Assembly (NCBI GenBank): GCA_012934845.2
Contig: WNNJ02000178.1
Span: 62,001 to 126,000, forward strand
Direction: 5' to 3'
Source of the DNA: Pomphorhynchus laevis
Taxonomy: Eukaryota; Acanthocephala; Palaeacanthocephala; Echinorhynchida; Pomphorhynchidae
DNA length: 64,000 nucleotides
Shown: positions 27,201-39,200 of the stretch, one piece after another
How positions within the stretch are numbered: the first letter of the stretch is position 1
Layout: each line of letters opens with the position of its first letter
The notes under the pieces: generated by a model
What the model saw: only the letters and a program-made list of their open reading frames with translations
What the model was told of the DNA's origin: nothing
The model's database searches: none
Made by a program: the position numbers and the translations under genes

Positions 27201-30200
27201 ATTAAATTATTTAAATGATTTTGAAGAAAGCCAATATCATTACATATTGTTGCAATTCTTAAAATTTCATTATTTAATGTATTATATTTTATATTATATG
27301 GTATGCATGAATGCTCATGCAAAATATGTTTCTTGTAAATTTAAATATGTCATCTTTACGATATAAATTAATAGTAGTTTTAGTTAATGTTATTTTAATG
27401 TTCAAATCTAGATATACACCTTCTTTATCATTAATATTGGTTTTGTTAAGAATAAGGCTTTCTGGATAAATGTGCTCACCAATTGAATAAAAATTATTAG
27501 AATTAAATACACATATATCATCAATGTATCGAAACATATATTTCATATATTTATATAGTTTAGATTTAGTTTTTACACAGTTATGAACAAATTCATATTC
27601 TATAAAGCTTAAAAACAAGTCAGCTATAATTGGGCTATTATTACCACCCATTGGAACACCTTTTACTTGTCTAAATATAGATGTCCCTACTTTTAAATAA
27701 TTTTGATTTATCAAAATATTTAAGGATTCTATTAATTCAATTTTATCCATATATTTATATTTATTTGATGGTTTAATTTTTGTTAGATAGGCGTTATAAT
27801 TATTATAACATATATATGTATATCTTTTTCCGAATATAAGGTTAATTAATTTTACTAACGCTTCTTTAATATCTACTAAATCTAGATTTGTATAAAGCGT
27901 ACTAAAATCGTATGTATTTATATTTTGAAAATATATTCCTTTTGTCTGTTCTAAAAATTCTTTTGTAGAATTAATACTGAAATAGTGTTTTATACTATTT
28001 CAGTATAAAACAGTACTATTTCAGTACTATTTCAGTATGTAATACAAACCCAATAAACATTCTCCAAGCGCATTTATCAGCAACGATATGCGCTAAAACG
28101 GGGTGACTCTTCGTTGGCCATTGTCAACCACGTCCTATCGACCGATCATGGGATTGACTTTGGAAAAGCTAAGATTATCTGTGTTGAAAACAACTTGCAA
28201 CGTCGTCTTTATCTGTTGACAAGGACCGTTTGGTCGAAAGCTCCAATAAAAACGATTCAAACTGTATTTTGCAAGTCTGTAATGAGTGATCGATACAACA
28301 ACCTAATCAAAGACTTGCACGCAACTATGTCTAATAAGTACAAATATTCTGTTTCTGCACGATTCGTCAATACTATATTTATAAGCTATCAGCAGTACAA
28401 ATCTAATGCCGACATAAGTACAAATCTACATCAGTTCGATCATAAAAAAATAAATTTAGTTTTAATTGAGTCGGAATTTGAAATGATCTCAATTAACATC
28501 TTAACGTCAAATAAAGACAGAGGAAATCTCAACATTTTCCAACATTTAGCTTATTTGAACGAACTACAACCGTCGGATAAAAATTAACTACATCGAAAGA
28601 ACTAAGGATATAAAAATATCTGTATGTATTTATTATTTTTTAAATAAAAAATTTTTAAAAACTTTTTCCATATTTTTCATGAATAGGACACTGAATTGCA
28701 TGTTTAAAAGTTCATGCTGTGAGGTCGTGCATAATTTGAAATCAGAAATGATTTCAATTAACTTTGCAAAATATAATGTCTTTCATTCAATCTATTTGTC
28801 AATACAGCAAACGAGTCGAATGATCCTCAACTTTAAAATTACTGAAACATGAAACATAGGTTTTGATCAGTAGCTGATGAGGTTCACCCGTACTGAAATG
28901 TTGCGTACTCCTGTTGGCTTATATATAGGATTAAAATAGCTTGCAGAATAAAATAGTCATTAAAATTTTAATACTAATATCAATCTCCACCTTACGTTTA
29001 TGTGTATACACATACACCTACCTATATTTTTTTTCAAAAGTCAATTTTTAGCAATTAATAGCAATAGCGAGTGATTGCCCCCAATGTTTAAAGACCCGAA
29101 ACGTAGGTATAGGATTAGCTGATGATTCCATAATACTGAAATTAAGCTTACTGCTGTTGGCTTATAGATAGCATTAAAGCAACGTCCAGTGTCGTCCAAA
29201 ATTTCAATTGTAGCAATGACTGCACAGGTATATTAACTTAAAATTAGGAATCAAACTATAGATGACTAGTTTGAAAATTTCAATTAATTGCGAAAATAGG
29301 TAGGTTTTCAAATTGAAAGATTGAACTTTCCCCCTTCGCTAATTTAATTTGAAATCAGAAATGATTTCAATTGAATTTGCAAATTATAAAAGTCATTTAA
29401 TTAATCTAATTGTCAATAAAACAGACTAGTCGAATGACGGTCAGCCTGTCATTTCATAAATATGAAATGACTTTCACGTTTATGAAAAGTAGATAATATT
29501 AATATTTAATTGTTAATAATAAATTATAATTGAAAGTAAAATTTGATATAAATTTGCAACATATAAAAGTTTTTCATTCAATCTAATTGTCAATACAGCA
29601 GACGATGCGTGAGATTGTTAGCCAATTGAAATGAATAGAACGTGAAACGTATGTATTGGATCAGCAGCTGATGAGGTTCACTAACAATGAAATTTAGCGC
29701 ATTTATGCTGGCTTAAAAATGTAAGATCGAAGCAAATTAAAGGAATAAAACAGTTATCAAAATTTCAATTTAAATGTAAGCTTTTTAATGGGAAGGTGCC
29801 GTAAAACATTTTACTGTTTTCCTGCTTCTAGGTAAGCTTAGCGTACAAAGTAACGATAAATAAATATATAACTTATAACTAATATATAGTTTTATATAAC
29901 TAATTTATAAATATATTTCAAGATAAATTAGTTTTATATAAAATAATTTTTTAATTATTTGAAAATTAATAATTTTTAATAATATTTTTATAGTAGATGC
30001 AAAATGTTAGGGAATCATCTAAAACAAAGAAAATTAATTGTTCTAAAATTAATATTTATTACTTTTTAATTATTATTAAAAAGTAATAATACGTTTAATT
30101 TCATAATAAACCGTGTTCTACAAGTACAATTTACCACTAGAAAATTGATTTAATAGGCGCGATACATCTATTCTGAACTAGATAATCTATTATGTGATCG

Positions 30201-33200
30201 ACTTAAATGATAATTTGATTAAATCGAGTAGAGCGAAGTAACCAACAAAGACGTACCGAAAGTACACATGCAAAATTGACATGCGGATAGCATTTATAAA
30301 ATTAATATTGCTTTTGATAATGCATGTTACACAGGTTTTGATCAGGTGAGAAATTATTCCAATTAAAATCCGTTCCGTTTGGAATGACAAAAGTGGCAAC
30401 CTGTTAGTTACTGGTTATGCCTCAATGCTGCTATTTCAAACGGTGATCAAGGTGGGCCCTGAAACGGTCCCGGTATCTATCATTAAGCAGGAGTGCTCAC
30501 GTTCGCTTTTGGTTCACCTGGGCAATCTCGGGATTAGTCTTTTTTTCAAGAGGACGTTGGCAGGAACAAAAACCAAGATTTATGAATCTCCTTATATCGA
30601 GACTACCGTCAATCGTGCGCTACGCTTGGGCTCTTAGGTGAGTGGCTGAGATCCACTTGGAAAGCGTCGTGTATTCAGTTCACTTGGAAAGCCACTTTCC
30701 AAGTGAACTGAATGTTCACTTGGAAAGCGTCGTGTTAGTGTGTACTGGTGGAGCCTGATCCCATATCTGCAATATAGAATACTTATCGTCTATGCCGAGG
30801 ATTGATCAGTAAACTATACATTATACTATGCTAAGCTGTTTTGTTTTTCTATTTGTGCACGTTATAAGTTATTACTAAGAACATCTTTATTTGTTTCAAA
30901 CGGTCTATTAAGCTAAAAGTAATTCTCGGATATGCAAGAATTAGTTTTAAGTATTATTCCAAAATTAAATATCCCCGAAGAGAGACTGACAGCATTTTGC
31001 AAATTTTATATTTTTCATGGATGAATTAAATATCAACGTCAAACAGAATTTGCTCTAATCTATCTTCTTTGAATATACTTTTTATTTTGATTGTCGGTAA
31101 TATACATTAATAGATTAAAAATAATTGTTAAATAATTTTAACCATTTTAGCTATTCAATATGGATTCATTGTAATGTTGATCGTTGCATTTCCGCTGGCT
31201 CCACTATTTTCATTGATAAACAATATATTTGAGGTTAGAGTTGATGCACGAAAATTCCTGCTTGAATTACAACGACCAGTGGCTCAAAGCACTGACGGAA
31301 TAGGTGCATATTAGATATAAAATTATTTAGCTTAAATATATTTTGTTTAGGTATATGGTATTACATACTCCGCAGTATATCACGGCTAGGGTTAATAACA
31401 AATGTATGTTATCTTCGATTATTTTATATATAATGAAATTCTGATTATTATTTTTCAATTTAAATGATAACTAAATTCTTATTTTATTAATTCATTCATC
31501 AGTGATATATTGAATTGATATATTGGTGCAATGATGATTTTGCTCCTTATATCCCTTACGACCTTGACATAATTGCATTAACCAGACTGTGAACAGTCTG
31601 ATATGCAATTGTTGACAAAATATTGATCGCGAAATAACTTACATAATATTTAATGTACATTATTATATAATTAACTTAAATTATTAACGGGCTAAATTCG
31701 ATATTTTAACAGCTTCTTATTAGGATAGGGATTTAAAAATAAAACTGTCTTGTTGTTATTTTGTTTAAGTGAAATTATGTGGACAACAATACAGAGACAT
31801 AAAAGATACACAAGCCTTACAAAATCGTAACAACAAAACAACACAAACCAAAAACAAAAGGGTAAATTTAAATAATGAAAATTAACAATAATCAAAATAG
31901 AAATAAAGTTTTTGACCCACTAAAAGTCAGAAATCTCTAAAAGATGGCCGATTTTTAAATAGAAATTCAGGTCTTATTTTTTCAATACGCATTTGTATTT
32001 TTACAACATTTCTATAACCTATTTATTTTAATGTCAATTATAATGTAGATTTTTATGCTTTATTTTTTTTAATTGAAAGTTATCCTCAAACGGATCTCGT
32101 GAAATTGTTTTTTGTTTAGACGTTGAAATTACTCTCGCTAAGTTGTTTCTTCATTATTTTTATTCTATATTTATAAAAATAAATCTTCGTTCATCGTCCA
32201 CGATGAACGAAGGAAGGGCATGGTCGTGCGGTAATGCATCAGCTGGATTAATTATTGGAGATCTGTTCACACATTTTGTAGCACGGCAATTGAAACAAGT
32301 GCGATTATTTTTTACGCATGAACAAGATTTACATTTGGCGGCGTGACCATTACAAGTACAACAAAATATTTGGTCGGAAGGTTTACCACGCACCATTATG
32401 GCACAGAAAATAACGCTGTAGGTTGACGGCGTACCCCGGGACGGTCCCTGGACGTACGACTTCGTTGATTTTATTTGTTGTATATTTGTTTATTTGTTTA
32501 TTCGTCGGTCAGAAAGTTCGTCGGTTGTAAGTAGTTTATTGAGTAGTTTATATATGTATGTATTTTAGATCTTGTGTGTTTAAGCTTGTAAAAACTTTAA
32601 TAACCAATACTTTTTTTAATAATTCTTTATTAATAAAAATAAAAATAACAATGCACACAATTTTACTAATTATAAGGCTTTTCAGCTTTGGCACAAAAAA
32701 TACATTTTTATATATCGATGTGTCAACCACGAAAGAATCGACAAAATGATAACTATATTCGTCACGGTTTTGACTTATCAGTGCCATGTATCCCCACTAC
32801 TGGATGCAGAGGAGGACAGGCAGACAACACGAGCATGTCAAAACATACCTTGAGCTAGACATTCTCTAGCAATCTAAGTATTACATGCTTTATCAAAAGG
32901 ATCATTAGCTAAAAGCACTGGCTAATGCCAGCGCATTCTCTCTATTTATCTACCAACTTCTTATTATATTTTAAGAGAAAATTGAGAGTTTTTCGTGGGA
33001 AATTGTTTGTGTATCGATGTAGCAGCCATGAAAGAATCGACAAAACGATAACTAGTACTGTTTCGTCATTATCGTTTACCACCTCAGACCTCTTAAAGGG
33101 GTATGTTAAATACTTCGAATCGTCCCTGTCGGAATATGGGTCCATATACTCTAAACACATACTTGCCACTCTAAAAGTATCTAACCTCCCTTGTCAATTG

Positions 33201-36200
33201 GAAGAGAATGATATCGAATTACTAAAAGAAACATTTAAAATATCTAACTTCCGTTCAATAATAGGCAAGAGCGGACATCAATTACCAGTTGGATTTTGTT
33301 CCGCTTCCCTAGAGCGGGCTGAATCGCTGGCTAATTCAGCTTGTAATCCCTTCATGGGATTTAATCTCAGATTTACAATCATTGATAAAGAAGAGTTCAC
33401 ATATCCGAACTGCAGTCATCGACATGTGGGGTGTGTGGCTCCCCCCAGTGTCCGGCTTTGTTGACAGGAGAAAAATGTGTATCCCCTCCATTATGCTCTA
33501 ACTGTGGGGGGAGCCATCCTGCATGGAGCAGAAAATGCAGACATTTTAAATTATATCAAGGTGGATTTAACAAGTCGGCTGCCCAACCGAAATCTGGTAC
33601 CTTTGCAAATGCTGCCACTCGTACGAGGGATGATGATCTCATGCGAGCAATTGATATACGTATAGAAACAATGTATAAGAAGATGGAAGTTTTAGTATCC
33701 TCTGTTGTTGCCACATTCTGTACTAACCCTACTATTCTATCATCAACGGCAAATCCATCATCCATAAAGAGGAGGCTTCGGCTCAACCTATCCCTCCTCT
33801 CAATATTGGCAATCTCCTGAAGAATAAAAAAATAAGGGGAAATGAAGATGCTGCCCATGGGCAAGTACCTGCCCCGGATGGTTCTAGTGACGGGAAAGGG
33901 GAACCTTCCCGTTCCTAGCTCCTTCTAGGTAGGCAATCCCACATCAAACTAATCCACCACAATGCAGAGTAATCGTGAGCCTTTTTCACTGAATATCCTT
34001 CAGTGGAATTCGGGAGGTGCTTCTGCCCTTAGACTTCTATCCGTTAGATATGCAGATGTTATAGTCCTCCAGGAGACGCGGTCTATCCGTTTACCCCAGG
34101 ACATTACTCGATTTATCCCAAAGCACATTTGCTCCCACTATACTCCGTACATAACCCCTCCTCACTCCTCTTCATCCCAAGGACTCTTGACCTAAATTAA
34201 GTGCTCTTTAAGGTCCTCCCTCCTATTAAACTAGTCATGTCCAGCCATGTCTTGTTTAGTAGTTTCACTCTGTAAGAACGGTAAACGCCTCAGTCTTGCC
34301 AATGTCTACATCCGTCCTGGGGAGATACACAAAAACCGTGTCACCCTGGATAGTATTATCGACAGCGGCTACGACATGATACTTGGAGATTTCAACGACA
34401 GAACTGGTCATTGGATCAATGCAGCACTTCGCAGAGCTAGGAACGGTTATCTTATTCACAAACCACCTTCCCCTACCTTTCATTGCATATCAACAAATTC
34501 AGTCCTCGATATTTTACTGCTTCACTCGAGGTGGTTGTTAAAGCCCCTCTGCACAGAGCAATCGCGCCAAGCAATTGTCCACCTCTCATGACCTAATTCG
34601 TTGGATAATTGAGGAAGATACGTTGCTTCGAAGGAGGTTTCACTTTGATCCGATCAGAGTGGCTTTCTTTCAAGCGGCTATCCAACTCTTTCCCAGAATA
34701 GGAAATGAGAGTATGACCGAATTTAATACCTACCTCTTTTCGCAAGCTAACGCGATTTTATCGACTACTTATAAAGGTCGTATATACAATCCCACTCCGA
34801 CGAAACTCAAGGTCCTAGCGAAATTGCTGAACCTCCCTAATCTCTCTGTTTCCGCCAGACAGGCTCTTTCGAATGAATACTGGAGCACTAGATATAGGTT
34901 CCAGCTGAGTAAGAATAGGACGAGTATTGCTCGCCTTAGTCCTTCTCAATCTTCCTTTTGGAAGATTTTCAAGAAGAAGTGTGTTTGCTGGAAGGATAAA
35001 GCATTGGGTTGGATAGGGAATGTAGGCCTTGATAAAGTTTTAGAGGAGTCACTAGCCCTACACAACTATGGAGCCACTCAATCACCTCAACCAATCCCGC
35101 CTTGGTGTAACTTCAGGAGTAGGGATCTATCTGTAACGGATATCCTTAACTCCTGGGGTCCACTCCCGGGCACCTCCAAATCCATCGCTCCACTTTCTTC
35201 TCGGGTCTGTCAGCTTTTGACAGCTGATCAGAGAAGAGAGGTGGCCGTCACAATGCTTTTAGCATCCCCATCCGATGTAGCAGGCATCAATATTAGTAAG
35301 CGTGTTTTTATTCCTAAGAAAAAATCCTGCTCATGCCCTAAAGATCTGCGACCCATTTCGATTCAAAATGCCCTCGTGTCAATTTACGAAAAAGCGCTTG
35401 CGCGTAAAATCCGCGACCATTTAAGTAGGCGTAATTTGATCCCTCCAGGTTTTCATGGGTTCGTCAAAGGTCGCTCGGTCCATTCAGCAGTTGGTGAGGT
35501 GGAGCAGTTTTGTCGGGATAATAGCCATCGTTTAGTTGTGGCTGTTTTCCTTGACTTTTCTGCTGCATTTGACCGCATCTCCATTCCTTTTGTGATCTCT
35601 TCTCTCAGGTCCCTCGGGTTGCCTGCAAGAATTGTGAACAGAGTGGAGATCCTGCTGTATACCAAGCGTTTTTACTATAAAGACGACCCAGATGCGCATC
35701 AGTTCTACCCTATTACGGGTGTGCCTCAAGGTTCCCCACTTTCTCCTATCTTATACCTTGCTGCCTCTATTAAATTATTCAAAATATTTAAATGCGAACA
35801 ACGTCTAGTGGTGTACGCTGATGACACCACAGCCCTGTTCACTGGACGCAGGTGTAAAGACGTAGTCTCTGACATCAGCCGTTTCTTTTCAAGATTAAAA
35901 GTCCAGCTACCCCAATCCAATCTTATTTTAAACTCTGCAAAATCGCAGGTGGTAGTCTTTCATGGCTCCCCTGCAACAAAGAAAAAACTTAAGAGACTAG
36001 CACTCTCTGCGCTCTCCTCCATATTCGCCTCTGAACCACTCCCCACCTTTACAAGTCGAGTAAAATACCTGGGGTTCACCGTTACGGTGAACTGGTCGGC
36101 GAAAGCCGATCTGGATAGATTCAAATGTATCCTGAAGAAAGCTAGGTGGGCCCTGAAACGGGCTCAACATCTGTCATTGAAAGGGAAAGCCCAGGTGCGC

Positions 36201-39200
36201 CTCTGGGGCACTTGGGCTATCTCGGGATTAGTCTTCTTTTCTAGAGGACGTCCCCCAGAGCAAAGGCTAAGGTTTCTTAAGCTCCTCGTCTCTCGTTTAC
36301 CCAGCATAGTCCGTCTCGATTGGATTCTTCGGGGGGGGGGTGAAAGACCCCGGGTGGTTCAGTCGAAAGGCGGCGTGTTGGATCGGTTGGTGGGCTCAGA
36401 TCCCCGTGGATTTGAGACCATAGAAGAGAAAGTAGAAGACATGGATTGTTGAAGACCAAAATTGTGCTGCCGTTTTTTCTTACTATGATATGACTGTCTG
36501 TTTTTTTCTTGCATGCTACTAATAGGTCATTGATGTATTTAATTAAATCGTTGTTGTTATTATTTTTACTCATTAGTGCGAGGTACCTCCCACTGCTAGA
36601 TGCAGAGGAGAACCGGCAGACGGCACGAGTATGTCAAAATACACTCGTGCCGTCATTTTTGCAACTGCAATGTAAGGCGTCGATCGTTTTACTCTCTGTG
36701 AAATACAGGTAAATGTTAATATATATGATAACTAATTATAACTACGTCATCATACAGAGATTAACATGATATATATTTTTTTAAAGAATTTATTATATAA
36801 ATTCTTATTATGTAAATTTATTTTATTACCTCCGCAAATGGTATTAGCCAACTTAATTTTAGAAGTAGTAAATGCACTACTCTAATACACGCAGATGCCG
36901 ATTTTACTATTGCGAGGTCTATTTAGCATAAAAATAATATATAAAAATAATAAATAGTAAAACCTTAAATATTAACAATTTCACATTAAATCTCGTTTAG
37001 AGTCTCGTTATTGCATTCACATCAGATACTATCCAACGATTGGTTTACAGATACGCATATTCACCAGATGGCTCCTTAAAAGGATACGTGTACTTCACAC
37101 TATCACGTTTCAATGTATCCGAATTAGATACAGAATATCTACCGACTACATTTATCCAGTCGAATATAACGGAATGCTGGTAAAATTTTCAAAATGGAAA
37201 CGGCTTATCACACAAAAATATTTATTTAATCATAAAGATATTATATACAGTTTATATGAGTAGTGTTCGCTCAGCTGTTTACAAGTCTGATAGGTCAGTG
37301 AGCATAAAATCATAACTTTTTACCAAGACAATATAATCATCTAAGAGATAGCACCGGAATATAAAATATTAAAATGGGTTTTAAAATATGAATATCTAAA
37401 GTTATTTAAATATTATTATAAATTATTCAAATATTATTCAAAATTTTGCAAAAATTTGATCTTTGCAACAAGTGAGGCGCATTTTACAACTAATGCAAGG
37501 ATATTAATGGACTTTGTAATGTTTTTGAATATTTGTTGTTGTGATTGTGCTAATTTACCATAATTTACACGCACCAAGAATAAAAACACGAATTTTTTGA
37601 TTTAATATTTCGACTGTCAATTCAAATTGCTTAGTCTGTAAGTGGCGAACTAGTGGCGAGCTACCCGAAGGCTATATGGTCTTATGCTTTTACACGAACC
37701 CAACACCCAGAATAAGCAATCATGTTTTAGTTCCATTCAGTATCTTCTCTCTTTCTTAATTATATATATGATGATATTTATTATCTTTTGAATAGATGTT
37801 GTTGTGATTGTGTTAATTTACGATAAATTAATCGTGAATATACTCTCACCAAGAATTAATACACAAAAGTTTTTGATTCAATATTTCAGCTATCAATTAT
37901 AGCCATCGCCACGAAATATTTTAATCTAAAAATGAAATAAAGTGATAAATTAATTCAATGTAAAGTTATAGATTGCAGATGCAATTAAATTGCTTACTTA
38001 ATTTTTTTACAAAAATTAAACCATCAAATAAATATAAATATATGGATAAAATTGAATTAATAGAATCCTTAAATATTTTGATAAATCAAAATTATTTAAA
38101 AGTAGGGACATCTATATTTAGACAAGTAAAAGGTGTTCCAATGGGTGGTAATAGTAGCCCAATTATAGCTGACTTGTTTTTAAGCTTTATAGAATATGAA
38201 TTTGTTCATAACTGTGTAAAAACTAAATCTAAACTATATAAATATATGAAATATATGTTTCGATACATTGATGATATATGTGTATTTAATTCTAATAATT
38301 TTTATTCAATTAGTGAGCACATTTATCCAGAAAGCCTTATTCTTAACAAAACCAATATTAATGATAAAGAAGGTGTATATCTAGATATGAACATTAAATT
38401 AACATTAACTAAAACTACTATTAATTTATATCGTAAAGATGACATATTTAAATTTACAAGAAACATATTTTTGCATGAGCATTCATGCATACCATATAAT
38501 ATAAAATATAATACATTAAATAATGAAATTTTAAGAATTGCAACAATATGTAATGATATTGGCTTTCTTCAAAATCATTTAAATAATTTAATAGATACAT
38601 ATTTTAAACTATGTTACTATAAAAATAACATCAAGCAGAAAATAGTAAAATATATAAATCAACACAATAATATAAAGAATAAATTTAAACTCTTAAGTGG
38701 CAAATTTTTATGGATGGATAATAAATAATATACTTTGCATTAGAATAAGATACTAGATAGTTATTTCAGAGGAAATACATCATTAGCATGTATTTGGCCC
38801 CGCTGCTATGTTGGGTAGAGGAGTTAGGGGCCGAAACCTGATAGCATAGCAGTTCCTCCTGATGACCTCTAATTCTTATTCTGATACAACGTCTGTTATT
38901 TATTAGTCAATTCATAAAAATGACGTTTATTTTAAATTTTATTTTTTATTTTTATTTTTATTTTTTAACTTGATTTAAATTATAGAAAATCTAAAAACAA
39001 TTATTAATTTTATTATTTAATTATTAAAATTTTGATTTAGCATTATTATGTTTTGTTTATTTTATAATTATATAACAATACGTAGACTCAGTTAGCTGAT
39101 TTAATTCTCAGGATTTTAATAGTAGAGCTTCAAACTGTTTTCCATTTAATTTTTCCATTTGATGTTTATTTCAGGGCGGAACAGTTTTATTAGATAATAA

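Larger units (their letters stand above)
25385..28590 (+). mobile_element. PLE-B copy, plus strand, split by a nested PLE-A
   Basis: RT through the start of GIY-YIG lies at 25385-26689; the rest of GIY-YIG and the C-terminus lie at 28036-28587. The interruption is a PLE-A in the opposite orientation. In the uninterrupted minus copy the two sides are contiguous, which fixes the insertion point to within a few bases. Confidence 0.85.
33070..36567 (+). mobile_element. Jockey/I-group-like LINE, 5'-truncated, inserted in a hammerhead
   Basis: Begins inside ORF1 (aligned with SFTTHDL of the 52.5-kb copy) and ends with ATCGTTGTTGTTATTATT, the same GTT-rich 3' end as the other copy. Both flanks are hammerhead sequence: AATGACGAAAC on the 5' side and CTAATGAG on the 3' side, both read on the minus strand. 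Confidence 0.8.

Noticed and set aside
28860-29690. Hammerheads at the CTGATGAGGTTCAC...GAAAT blocks
   Set aside because: Distance between the two boxes fits, but the segment between them does not form stem II in two of the three copies and no cleavage site with stem III was found.
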